Positions 1 to 9,993 of a stretch of DNA of 64,000 nucleotides are shown in pieces. The position numbers were made by a program, and so were the translations under genes. The notes below the pieces were generated by a model that did not search any database, was not told the origin of the DNA, and worked only from the letters and a program-made list of their open reading frames with translations. The stretch comes from Trissonchulus latispiculum. Taxonomy: Eukaryota; Nematoda; Enoplea; Enoplida; Ironidae. The stretch's first letter is position 1; every line of letters starts with the position of its first letter. Location of the stretch: NCBI GenBank assembly GCA_030248195.1, contig JASAND010013454.1, forward strand, positions 20,241 to 84,240, given 5' to 3'.

Positions 1-394
1 TTTCTTCATCCGGCAGTATTTCAACATCCAACTTTGGATTCCCAGTAAAACCTGCTGGTGGCACAGCCACAGATGGTCCGACTACTCTAGCCGATAGCTT
101 ATTATGGGAATTCAGTAGCAACCTCCGGGTTATCACCGGGTGACGGATCGAAATTGACCAGACTCCAACGTCCACGTCCATGAATTCATCAGTGACCACG
201 TCCTGCAACAGAGCCATAGAGCCATCATTCACCTGAGAGTCGTTGGAAATTGTGAGTTGGGGGAATTCGGTTGATTCAGTGAGCACTCCTGAAATCTCGT
301 TCCCAAAAGCTTCGTCCTGAAGTACTCAGTAAGGCGTCATCATCTGGTCATCATCCACTGATAGCATCATCATTATGTTAGCTTGGCTGAAAGT
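1..394 (-). CDS. Partial exon-like ORF at window edge, one in-frame stop
   Basis: On the minus strand a good 3' splice signal (pyrimidine-rich run ending TTTCAG, AG at 396-395) is followed by one reading frame that stays open to position 1 except for a single TGA at 328-326. The 108 codons after that TGA are uninterrupted. A second AG (388-387) and a third (318-317, directly after the TGA) are alternative acceptors; the last would leave the stop in the intron. The product is acidic, then contains a basic stretch, and I do not recognise it. It lies downstream of and in the same orientation as the Gag ORF, so it may be the next cistron (pol or an extra ORF) of the same retroelement, or an unrelated host exon. 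It runs off the window, so its identity is open. Confidence 0.35.
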
Positions 395-884
395 CTGAAA
401 TAGGATACAATCATGTAGTTTAAGTGATCAGGAACCTGTAATAAAAATAACATTATACACGCAACACAAAAAATAAAACCAAGACACAAAAATAAAGACA
501 AGGCAATCTTCTCACTGATAGATATAAAAACGTTAAAATCAAACGATAGATTAGAATATACCTTAAGGCGACAAATACGTTACATGTAAAATACTATATG
601 TGCAAACAATAAAACAAAAGCGAAAGTGCTCAGGCACAATATGCACACAAATATGATGTCTTAGGATAAACACGTGCATAGATGTCAGATCAGTCATGAC
701 ACAATTAATAACGTGCTAAACTTAAATGTATACATATGAAATGCTGTAAAAAATACAAATAATAATACAAATAGTAAAATTGCAAGCTAAGGAGTTCAAA
801 GTCTGTCTTATGCGTTGAATATTAACTGCAAAATGGGTCAGTCATAACAGATAAAATAGCACTGCACATTTAACAAATATACTA
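395..884 (-). other. Non-coding spacer after Gag ORF
   Basis: No open frame of note on either strand. The sequence is A/T-rich and ends, on the minus strand, in the splice-acceptor-like tract that precedes the edge ORF. It may be a 3' untranslated or intronic part of the retroelement. Confidence 0.4.
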
Positions 885-3416
885 TTACAGGAAATGTAAC
901 AGAAAGTTGTCGAACTGCACGGCCAACATTTTCTTGGTGCATAGCTCAGGCTGACAATTAACGTAAAATTGAGAAAAACTATATACAACCATAAACAGAA
1001 CAAAAGAAAGCCAAATCCAGGTAAACAAAAGATCAGAACAAATTACAATCTGAAGAACAGGAGGAGGTTCAGGTGGTGGCCTGGGTCGCTGTCGACAAGT
1101 ATCTGCAAAAGAAAGGCTCACTTCAAGCATTATCATTGCACCACAAAGCAAAGCAGGCTGCAGTTTTAGCAAACTGCTAGAATACCGACATTGTGGTCCA
1201 ACCGTGACTTCTTCTACATGACCGAGTTTTAGTACTTCCTTAACCACATGTTGTTGCAGCAAATTACAGACATCGTAGTAGCTCACGGCACCAGGAACAT
1301 CCTCCGAACAACTGCAGATGGCGGAAGTTTCATCGTTTTCCCGGTTGGTGCTTGAATTAGAGACCTTAGGGTCTGACTGCACAAACACAAATGAGTCAAC
1401 CGTAGGGCGTTCTTCCAGATTAAATCTTGCTTCCCAGCTATCATCTGTTCTGTCCAATTTGAAGCTGTCTACGAAGCACAATTTCTCCTCGAATGCAACC
1501 TCCACTTGATGCAGAGTGAATGTAGTACCATAATAATTACCAGTTATCCAACAACCGCTTACTAAGCAGCGAGCATCTTCTTTGTGGAATTCGATTCCCA
1601 AACATTGTTCCTGTTGATTACAGCCTACAAACTGTTCCGCTTCGGTCTCCATGCTGGAGTTTACAGATTCTTCGCGTTTTGATAATTGCAATTTATCAGC
1701 ATCAGGTAAAACATTGCAGCCATCCGCAAGCAAAGCCTCACAAACGTTCACTGGACTTTCTTCCGCTTTGTCAACGGAAGATGTTTCAGAACAACCAATT
1801 CCCTCAGGGGAACCTTGCGCTGAACGTGTATTAAATTTCTCCTTGCTGGGATCCAAACAGTTGTCCATCGCTAAATGTTCGCATTCTGCTACTGCGGTCC
1901 CAGGGTTATTCCAAGTTCTGAAAGCACAGGGCAGATCAGATCTAGTTGCTGCATAGGCCAATGCTTCACCTTTTTCAGGAAGATTGCTAAGGCAAGTTCT
2001 TCCACCAGATTGGCATACGGAGTCAAGATTAGAGGAAATTAAATTATTATTAGAATAATCAGAATTGCTTACCTTTCTGTCACGAACATTTTGAGATGAT
2101 TGCAAGCAGAATCTTAAAGGATTCCAGACAGCAGATTTAGTTTCATACCTGGCTACATCGCTGTCTGCCAAGAAGCCATTGGTTCCCACCATACAACTTG
2201 TGGAACTCATCTTGGTGCCAAATTGTCTTTCAGATGCTCTGGAGTTATCACTCCCAGTATTAGGCGTATCGACACGGTCATGCATTGTTTTGTTATCCAT
2301 GGTCCACTTTCTAATCCTATCAATTTCTTGTCCGGAGACAAGGTTAGTATGACCTCTGGGCCTTTGATTCCATCTTGACCTTCTCGGACCTCTTTCACTA
2401 GCATACTTTAGACTTTCCACTTGACGGGTCAAGTTTTCAACTAGCTGCAGAATCTCCGCTGCTTCACTAGGGTCACAGACCTTACGCTCAGGCATGTTAA
2501 AAGGTTGTACCATTAACTTACTGTCTTCAGGCAACCATTGTGTCGCCGTTTTAGTCTGGAATCGTGACGATGTTTCTGACTGTGCACAGCTTGCCAACTT
2601 GGTCACATCCGATCCCGAGTTAAATCCGGGAAAGTCCACATTTCTGTAGGGGCTGACTGTACTCTGTCCATTTTGTGAGGAAGCGAGCGGATAGCTTTCG
2701 AGCGGAGAAAGATTAAGTTTTCCAGTTACCAGTAGATTTGCCTCATGGCGCTTCGCTATTTTCACAGCTTCTTCAAACGTTTCCGGATCCGAAATAAGAA
2801 CCAACTGTTGAATGCAGTTTAACAATTTATTGACAAAGAAATCCTTCATTAATATCTTCTGCGCCTCCAATTCAATGGTAGGATAGGCATTTCTAACCAA
2901 TTTCTGAATTGCTAAGGCAAAGTCAGAAACGGTCTCTCCAACGAGTTGCGTCCTTCCGCGCAATTGCGCTCCACTGAGCTTAACCAATTCTTCTGTCTTC
3001 AAAAGTGGCAGTAACTTACCTTTAAGGTCTGCATACGTGCGTTTGTCCTCAGAGCTCAGGCTCTGGTACGCCTCCAAGGCGCCTTTTCGCAAGTAAGCGG
3101 GCAGAGTCTTGGCCATCTTGTCTTCGTTCCAGGAGTTGGCTTGGGCCAAAAGTTCAAACATTACCATAAATTCTGAGAAGTCCTCGCCCAACCGGCCAGC
3201 GAACGGTTCCAAAACAATCGGAACATCCCACTCTGAAGCCCTTTCTAGGCAGTCGAGTCTTTCCATGGTCGAGTGTTCCAAAAATTCCAATCGTTTCTGC
3301 AGCTGCCTCAGGGCAGTCTGCTGTTGCGATAGCATTTCATCCACTGACCATTGATAGTTCGCAGGTTTGTCTCGTTCCTTTTCTGTTTCAACAGCTTCCA
3401 CAAAACTGTCGGCCAT
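885..3416 (-). CDS. Ty3/Gypsy-type Gag polyprotein with C-terminal membrane segment
   Basis: This is an uninterrupted 843-codon ORF. Residues about 20-60 look like a short coiled coil (heptad-like L/Q/E residues). Residues about 66-226 have the retrotransposon Gag (capsid) pattern: an EPFAG start, an F..F..L helix, LPAYLRKGALEAYQSL, then a GETVSDFALAIQKL helix and a D.FV.KL.. helix, as in the Retrotrans_gag family. The middle (about 230-620) is polar and low in recognisable motifs. I see no CCHC zinc knuckle. Near the end a proline-rich stretch (PRPPPEPPP) is followed by a strongly hydrophobic segment at about 795-815 and a short tail, which is unusual for Gag. No protease or reverse transcriptase is in this ORF. 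The start ATG at 3416-3414 lies about 480 nt inside the LTR. The intact frame argues for a young element or a retained gene. A domesticated Gag (Arc/PNMA-like case) is possible but the adjacent LTR favours a retroelement. Confidence 0.8.
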   Translation of the reverse strand: MADSFVEAVETEKERDKPANYQWSVDEMLSQQQTALRQLQKRLEFLEHSTMERLDCLERASEWDVPIVLEPFAGRLGEDFSEFMVMFELLAQANSWNEDKMAKTLPAYLRKGALEAYQSLSSEDKRTYADLKGKLLPLLKTEELVKLSGAQLRGRTQLVGETVSDFALAIQKLVRNAYPTIELEAQKILMKDFFVNKLLNCIQQLVLISDPETFEEAVKIAKRHEANLLVTGKLNLSPLESYPLASSQNGQSTVSPYRNVDFPGFNSGSDVTKLASCAQSETSSRFQTKTATQWLPEDSKLMVQPFNMPERKVCDPSEAAEILQLVENLTRQVESLKYASERGPRRSRWNQRPRGHTNLVSGQEIDRIRKWTMDNKTMHDRVDTPNTGSDNSRASERQFGTKMSSTSCMVGTNGFLADSDVARYETKSAVWNPLRFCLQSSQNVRDRKVSNSDYSNNNLISSNLDSVCQSGGRTCLSNLPEKGEALAYAATRSDLPCAFRTWNNPGTAVAECEHLAMDNCLDPSKEKFNTRSAQGSPEGIGCSETSSVDKAEESPVNVCEALLADGCNVLPDADKLQLSKREESVNSSMETEAEQFVGCNQQEQCLGIEFHKEDARCLVSGCWITGNYYGTTFTLHQVEVAFEEKLCFVDSFKLDRTDDSWEARFNLEERPTVDSFVFVQSDPKVSNSSTNRENDETSAICSCSEDVPGAVSYYDVCNLLQQHVVKEVLKLGHVEEVTVGPQCRYSSSLLKLQPALLCGAMIMLEVSLSFADTCRQRPRPPPEPPPVLQIVICSDLLFTWIWLSFVLFMVVYSFSQFYVNCQPELCTKKMLAVQFDNFLLHFL

Positions 3417-3614
3417 GACCTGAAAGCTTTACGTCTCCTATAAATATTAAATGGAATCAAATGCAAAATTAGTCAACTAACAACAACAACAAAACAACCA
3501 AATTAGCTATTACGTGATATAAGAAGAATTGGGCTGCTTAGACTTCGCCCTTGCCAGAATATTTAGAGCAAAATACATAGGAAAAAATACTAGACAAGAA
3601 AAACAAAGAACCTG

Positions 3615-3783
3615 CTGCCAAAATTCCGTGGCAGAAAAATAGAGAAACTAGCCAAACAGGCTGAATAACGAGACCTAAAATCCGAAGGTCGAGATGAGAG
3701 TGTCTGCCAAATCCGTGGCAGAAAGTCCTTGGCCGAATCCGCGGCGAATCAAAACACAAAAACAACTGCCAAATCCGTGGCAG
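3615..3783 (-). repeat. Three identical small hairpins in retroelement leader
   Basis: The motif CTGCCAAATCCGTGGCAG occurs at 3704-3721 and 3766-3783, and with two extra bases at 3615-3634. Each can fold with a CTGCCA/TGGCAG stem. A weaker relative lies near 3729-3746. They sit between the primer-binding site and the Gag start, where packaging or translation elements of retroelements usually lie; that role is inferred. Confidence 0.7.
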
Positions 3784-3872
3784 AAAACGGAAAAAATACA
3801 AAAACAAAAGTGGAAAAATAAATGATGGCCTATGCTGCGAGCGCAGGCAGGGCAGGAGTAGAACCTTCCCCT

Positions 3873-3890
3873 ACCCTACTCGCAGCGCCA
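3873..3890 (-). promoter_or_regulatory. Retroelement primer-binding site, tRNA-Ser-like
   Basis: Read on the minus strand, the sequence two bases after the LTR end begins TGGCGCTGCGAGTAGGG. TGGCG plus a complement to a tRNA 3' end is the standard primer-binding form. The implied tRNA end (CCTACTCGCAGCGCCA) is close to animal tRNA-Ser(CGA) ends as I recall them, and some insect Gypsy elements use tRNA-Ser. Confidence 0.7.
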
Positions 3891-3892
3891 AT

Positions 3893-4435
3893 TGTGATAC
3901 CTAGGCTAAATTAGACTTATATAAAATGCAAGCCCAAAAAATTAAGTATCGTTTAATTATTATTTAATTAAATAAGATTACTTAACATATGTTAAGGCAC
4001 ACCCGAGGTGATGCCGTCTGCAGTAATTACAGATAAATGGCCTCAGGGCCGACGCCATGTAACACTATACAACCGCTGCTGACTAAGTCAGAATAAGAAA
4101 GAGCAGAGACCGACCAACTACGCTAAAATCCAACTCAAGACTGATGTGTACGGCTTAAAGTCGAACTAGCATTTCGCAGTAAGATGAAGTCTTTAAATAC
4201 CAAGAATTACTCAGGTAATTCTTGAAGATTGTTAGTGAACCTTTCTCTAGCAAACTAAACGCCAACAATCATAATAATTCCAAGAATTATGATGCAGAAG
4301 AACAACTTCGGTTAAAAGGGAACAAACTCAAACCTAGTCAAAATATAAAGAGAAAAGCAAAAAGTCAAAAAGAGAAGTTTGCAGCAAACATTGAGGAAAG
4401 CAAAACCAATAATATGAGAATGAGGGGGCATCACA
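3893..4435 (-). mobile_element. 5' LTR of the Gag-bearing retrotransposon
   Basis: The 543-bp segment is bounded by short inverted ends: on the minus strand TGTGATGCC at the outer end and GGTATCACA at the inner end, matching 8 of 9 bases as inverted repeats and giving TG...CA. The inner end is two bases from the primer-binding site. A TATA-like TATTTAAAG (minus strand, about 4188-4197) could drive transcription toward Gag. The partner LTR is outside the window, so the outer boundary rests on the inverted ends alone. Confidence 0.6.
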
Positions 4436-7170
4436 GCAGGAAGAGCCGTCTGGCTCGGTTAGCGACGGCGATGGCTTTTCATAACGGGGAACTAATGCAA
4501 ACGGATAATAGAAAACTGGTCCTATTTCGCTGAGTGGACGTACTGTCCGGGTGAACTCAGGATCCAGATGCCGTATCCAAGTTACGTAAATATCGCCTTC
4601 TTATCATTACTTCTGCTTCGAACGTTTTCTTGGAAAGGGCCGGGCAAAGGTTCTGATCCTTGCCCTGATCAGACGGATCCAGGCCGTTCAGGCAGACCGA
4701 AGATGGCAGTCCTGACACAGTGGGAAACCCGTAATGCAACCCCACTCAGCGGGTTAATCCCTGACCTGCGAAGAAAACCCATCAATATCTTGTCCATAGT
4801 CCTGATAAGAGAGCATAAACACCTGTCCACTCCCTATGACCGGCAAGGGATCTTCACTCAATGCGGAATTGTGAAGAAAAAGGAGAGGGTAGGGAAAACG
4901 GAGGCCATGGGTTAACCACCACTGGGCGGGACCAAAACCACAGGAGGTGAGAGACAAAGTCGCACGCTCCTCTTTCAGGTTGCATCAGTCCTGGCTGGGG
5001 TTCATACCCGGGTCTCCTTTACCGCTTTGCCCTCCAGAACGGTTGTCCTTACCAGCCCCAATTTCCAAAAATCACCACAGCGACCAAGATTCGACACGCC
5101 CCTACTGCCCGTTGGTAGACGAAGAATTCGGATTCCCCGTCAAGGAACATACCCTGGAGGACCAGGGGGCCAACCACGAAATTTTGGAACGTAGGACCGC
5201 AGGGAAGGTTATTATCCCATCCACATATTTAGCGGCCGACTGGGGCAACTCAACCAAAGTTGACCCCAAAAAGTTCCGCAGGAAGGGGATACGGTCGTAA
5301 TCTGTTCACGCCGCATCGGGACTACCGACGGTACCTCGTGAATGCTGGCGAATAATCATAGTTCGTCATGATCTAAGCCGTCACCTGCGATCGTAAATAA
5401 TCGGCGATGCTGCAACTGCTCCCGTGTGCACTAGGGGAGCAGCAGCGCCCGATCTTCAGAGCGCCAGCTTCAGTTGATCTTACATGAGATGTTGTGGATC
5501 TCAAACGTGATGAGGGCTCGCCTCGGCATTCGAAGGAGACTGGCCAAGTCCACTTCGAAAAAACCATCACAGCTACGGCTTCGCTATGATCGTAAATTAC
5601 CAACCACGACCATCAACGTAACAGGAATCGTAGAGAAAATAAAAGAGTTGAAATAATTAACCTCCGACGTACGTTAATGCGTTCATGAGCGTACTGCTCG
5701 GAGGACAACGTAAAATCGATCCATAAAATTACGTAAATGATGGTGAGGCTGCTTGAGCCGGTGAGCTGCAAAAAAGACGGCCTCTCCCGACGTTATCGGA
5801 GAAACCTGGCTTTAGCCACCGAGTGGCCAAAACGATCACAGGACATGGCTATATACGCGCCGCAGTCAGCGAGGAAAAAGTGATGATATACGTATGGGGG
5901 AAGGGTAAAAACCGATCTGAATGCCGATTTGTGGACGCTCAGGCATTCAGAGGCAGGACATATGATGCTCCGCAGGACATGGACCAGGGTCGTCGATGGC
6001 GTCGGAGGTTTGATTCCACTTTAGATTCGATTATAGTCGCTCGATAGACGAATGATAACGATTTTGGCCGGACAGGCCGGAAAACGTGAATATACGTAAG
6101 ATCGAAATGAGCGAAATTCACAGCTTCCGACCCGTACTGGGTGGTTTCTTTTCAGGACTCGTCAAGACTTCTGGACCATAACCGAAATCTACTGATTCCA
6201 ACGAAGAATCAGCCTCGCGACGAAAATTGATGGAATGTTGGGTGACGACATCATTCGTTTGAACCGATTTGGTCGAACTGACCGGTTTAAATGGCAGAAA
6301 AGTCGGCCCTGACGTGGCTCTGACTTCTACCTGGGCATTGGAAGGCCGTCCATGAGAGGCTTCGCCTTCGGAATTAGCCGTAGGTAGGTACGTAGATTCG
6401 TAGAATGGCGCAGAAAATCCCAGGACGAACGTACTGTTCTTATTTTCAGGCGTCTTCGAAATCTTCAGCTCATCGTGGCGATTTGGGATAATAATGGGTA
6501 CTGCCGACCCAAATTTCTGAATTTCGTATCGTAGATGGAAGATAAAGCGCGTTTGGAACCGGTACTGGCGTACTGCCGTTCGCTCGAGTTGAAGATTCGC
6601 TAGATTCGAATCTATCTCAGGAAGTGGTGTACTGCCTTTCCGAATTCCAGTTGTCGCTTCGAAAATACCACAGGAAATCTCAGAAATTGATGCGTTATCG
6701 TTGGGGAGCGGCGTACTGCCTTTTCTCCCAAGCGCCGATCAGAACAGGAAGAAAAAAAAATACGCAAAAGAACCAGGTTGCGTCCTGGCAGACTAATGTA
6801 GCGGAAGTGTTGTAATTCCTGTAGCGATTGACAACCACTTGCTACTGGAACTGAGCCCAATGGCTAACGCGCCTGGCCTAACAGAAGCCAGTTCGTGGGG
6901 AGCCTCGCCAGTAACTGATGTTACACGTACACGTACCAGGCTAATAATAAATGAGCCCAAAAAGAACTACGAATAAATATAGAGCTTTAATATAAAGGCG
7001 CATTGGCCGGAAATGACTCATAGATAGACATAGAAATAGCAGGCATAAAGTACACATATATAGGAATATAATAAAGGCCGTACTGGCCGGGCATATAAGG
7101 CACAAATATAACTATACGCAGAGCACGTGGGAGCCACAAACGGGTGGGGGAAACCGGTTGTGATGACAAG
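4436..7170. other. Unassigned region with recurrent GTACTG motif
   Basis: No convincing gene. Composition differs from the rest of the window (higher GC, many CG dinucleotides, GA-rich and TACG-type words). The hexamer GTACTG, often followed by CC or GCC, recurs on the plus strand at 4540, 5691, 6134, 6431, 6498, 6562, 6570, 6629, 6713 and 7080. Short ORFs here show no known family. It may be an old or chimeric repeat that the LTR element inserted into. Confidence 0.4.
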
Positions 7171-9027
7171 TGCCATGTCTATGGCGGCAACCACCCGTGA
7201 CTACATCAAACAACCAACTGAATGCCAAAAAACAAGGAGAGACTGAAGTGTCTGCATACAGAATATGCAAATTAGCCTGCAGACGGAGCAAAACATGTAA
7301 ACAGACAACTTACATATATGCATCTCCACCATACGTGTGCTTGGGGGGGTTTGGGGGGGGGGGGGTTCCCCCCCCCAGACCTGAGCTCACCCCCCCAGAA
7401 TCCGGATTTTTCCGGTAAAAAACCGGAAAAATCCGGTTTTTCGGCGGCCTTCGGCCGCCCTTCACCCCCCCAGAACTTCCCAGGAAGGAAAAAGAACAAA
7501 GGGGGAGGGGAAGAGGATGAAAAAAAGATAAAAAAAGAGAAAAAGAAGGAAAAAAGAAGCTCCTGCAATATTTGTGTGTGTAACGCTGAACACTTCTTCG
7601 TTTGCCTGGCAATGTGCTGGCATAATTACCACATATACACTTGTTGGTCGGGTTAGGTTGGGATGGGCTGGGCGTCCCCACGCTATTGGGAGCTCCTCAA
7701 TTTACATGTTTGTGTTGTGTTGCGATAGGTTGGGAGAAGCCCTGAGAAGTTCTGAGCATGAGCATTCTGGGTATGTTAGCGCAAACGTGTTAGATGTACT
7801 GCCGGGATCTCGATCAGCCAGTAGAATCTAATACTTAGACAAATTTTTGAGATTAAAGTTTATATATTTTTGTAGCAAGATCAGTACATTCTGGTTTATT
7901 TCTTACATCCGCATCAGTTTTTATATAAAATGTCATCAATTTCCAAAATAGTTAACTACCACTGTAGCCGTTTACATCAAATTGCTTCATTCGTTCAAGT
8001 CAAACTAGGAATGATCCTAACTCGTCGAACGATATCGAAATTCCAAGCTTGGTATTGTGAAAGTACCTCCGGAAGCTGCTTTTCATAGTCCTTTCGAAAA
8101 GAACAAATTTGCAGGATGTAGTTAGCTGTCAACATTATTGTCGCACAAACGGGTTGTCTATCAATGCAGAACATCAAAGGTTTTGGGGTGACAGACAAAG
8201 TTCCAATGATTGGAGAGAGCTTCAACACAGAGGTGTGTGGGATGGAAGCTAAGATTTACAGAGGATTAAAAGTAGTTTAGTTGGAAAAGCTGTAGTGGAG
8301 AAGCTAGTACATTTGCACAAAACCCCTGGTTTTCGTGTTTTGCACAAGATAGGACAACATGAACTTCTTGAAATTGTTATTAGGTACGCTGACGAGACGT
8401 GTATTTTCGGTTTAATTTGTTGCGTATACAAATAAACAATTTTATCAGAGTTGATGTAAGGGCTGGCCCTGCACAAACTTTAAACTTTAATCTGTCTCGT
8501 CAGGTGTTTTTTGGTCACGTTCACGTGATATTTTCGCACAGTTGCTGCATTGCTTCTGTTTATACATAACGTTAACACATTTTGGTGCTTTTGAAGTTAA
8601 ATTGTAGGATGTCGCCGCAATAGAGCCTGATCGGGGTAAAGCGCAAAACTTGCATTATATCAGCTACTATTCAGTTGAATTATACTTCTGAATTGCTACA
8701 ACCTTTATGCCTGTCGATATGGGTAGTGGTGTACCCTCACCACTTTATGGGTCTCCAAACTTCGTACTGTGCCTTTGAGAGGGTAATTATTTTCACAGCA
8801 ATTTCAGAAACCATTGTGCTGTGGAGTTTCTTACTTACCTTATTTCTCTCTTGCCGTTTTAGTTCACTATGGAAATGTGATTTTTTAGGTTTTTATCATC
8901 AATTTTAGTTTTAATTTATCGTTCAAGCTTCCGGCAAAGCAATGAAAACTGATCTTCCGTTTTCTTGGATATTTGAAATTTTGTAGTGTCACAATTTGTT
9001 TTTAGGAATTTGCAATACTTTATTTCA
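7171..9027. other. Intergenic region with G/C-run hairpins
   Basis: At 7340-7475 runs of G8-13 and C7-9 alternate with the palindromes CCGGAAAAATCCGG and GGCGGCCTTCGGCCGCC, which give strong hairpins and spurious long ORFs on both strands. A related fragment lies at 50500-50580. The rest is ordinary AT-rich sequence upstream of the BTB gene; an acceptor-like TTTTTAG (ending 9005) lies 22 bases before its start codon. Confidence 0.45.
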
Positions 9028-9993
9028 ATGATGCCTGGATACACCTGGTTTAATCCGTTCACTAAGGATTCAGCAGATACTGTGGAGTCCGAACTGATCT
9101 ATCTTTCAGAAGAGTTGTCAGCAAAATTTGAGTATTATCGTTCACGAGAGCACATTTTCGTGATAATTACTCGAACAGAGAGACCTCCCCTGGAGGAACT
9201 GTTTTTGGACATAAAGGTGGACATGAAATATGAACATTCAGATAAGAAGTTTCATTGTTTTCGATTGGTGGATGCCAAACGAATTTCTTTTGGAAATCAG
9301 CAGAAGGGTAGTTGGAGCACATGGGCACCTCTTCTCGGATTTAAGCCCTATTATTTGGAATTCCGATTAATCAAAACTGAATCAGTTAGTGCGGAGTCGG
9401 AGATCTCTAACTGTGATAAACAAACGGAGACATCGCTGAATTTTGGAGATCTATCTCTAAATCCGTGGTATCATCAGCTTTGGCGGGGCCTAAGTCGTCC
9501 AGAAAATCCGTTCAGTGATATGCAAATTAAGTGCGCAGACAAAGTCACACTTTATGCGCATCGTTTCCCATTGATGACCAGTCCAGTTCTCCGACGAAAT
9601 ATCCAGTCCGGTCTGTCGGAATCGGTTTCAGGAATTCTTGAAATCACAGATTTTCAAAGTGGCGCTGTTAAAGATTTTCTTAAAGTTTTATATTTAGGAA
9701 ATTTCGAATCAATAAGTACATCATATTTCTTGAAAGATATTGCTCTGATGGCGCACCGTTACGAGCTGCATGATTTGCTCAAGTATGTTAGCGAAATCCT
9801 GACATTGAAAGTAAATCGGAAAAACATGGGCGAATATTTACTGGTTGCCTGCCTGCTTGATTTACGTACTCTGAAAAAGAAATGCATAACTATGATGAAA
9901 TCGAATTTGACTGACTTTGATCACTTGCCGGAACGAGAAAAAATTTGCTCCATCCCCGAACTTTTCACAGAAGTTCTGAATTTCAAAGACTGA
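9028..9993 (+). CDS. BTB (POZ) domain protein, MATH-BTB/SPOP-like
   Basis: An intronless frame of 321 codons from the first of two adjacent ATGs (9028 and 9031). The frame is open 14 codons further upstream but has no ATG there. Residues about 1-120 are beta-rich with aromatic residues and may be a divergent MATH-like substrate-binding domain. Residues about 162-259 are a clear BTB domain: FSDMQIKC, then LYAHRFPLMTSPVLRR (the usual H...L...S..F/LR pattern), ITDFQSGAVKDFLKVLYLG, and the ALMAHRYELHDL helix. Residues 260-293 resemble the short BACK-like helices of SPOP/TDPOZ proteins. BTB proteins of this type usually dimerise and bind Cullin-3 as ubiquitin-ligase adaptors; that role is inferred from the family. 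No close neighbour gene. The upstream acceptor-like TTTTTAG suggests a 5' non-coding exon could be spliced to it. Family assignment is good for BTB, moderate for MATH. Confidence 0.8.
   Translation: MMPGYTWFNPFTKDSADTVESELIYLSEELSAKFEYYRSREHIFVIITRTERPPLEELFLDIKVDMKYEHSDKKFHCFRLVDAKRISFGNQQKGSWSTWAPLLGFKPYYLEFRLIKTESVSAESEISNCDKQTETSLNFGDLSLNPWYHQLWRGLSRPENPFSDMQIKCADKVTLYAHRFPLMTSPVLRRNIQSGLSESVSGILEITDFQSGAVKDFLKVLYLGNFESISTSYFLKDIALMAHRYELHDLLKYVSEILTLKVNRKNMGEYLLVACLLDLRTLKKKCITMMKSNLTDFDHLPEREKICSIPELFTEVLNFKD

Noticed and set aside
326..328. TGA read as selenocysteine
   Set aside because: No SECIS-like structure visible and the product is not a known selenoprotein; an acceptor AG directly after it is a simpler explanation.
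7272..7681. Overlapping ORFs of about 100 residues on both strands
   Set aside because: Driven by G/C homopolymer runs and palindromes; no family pattern.
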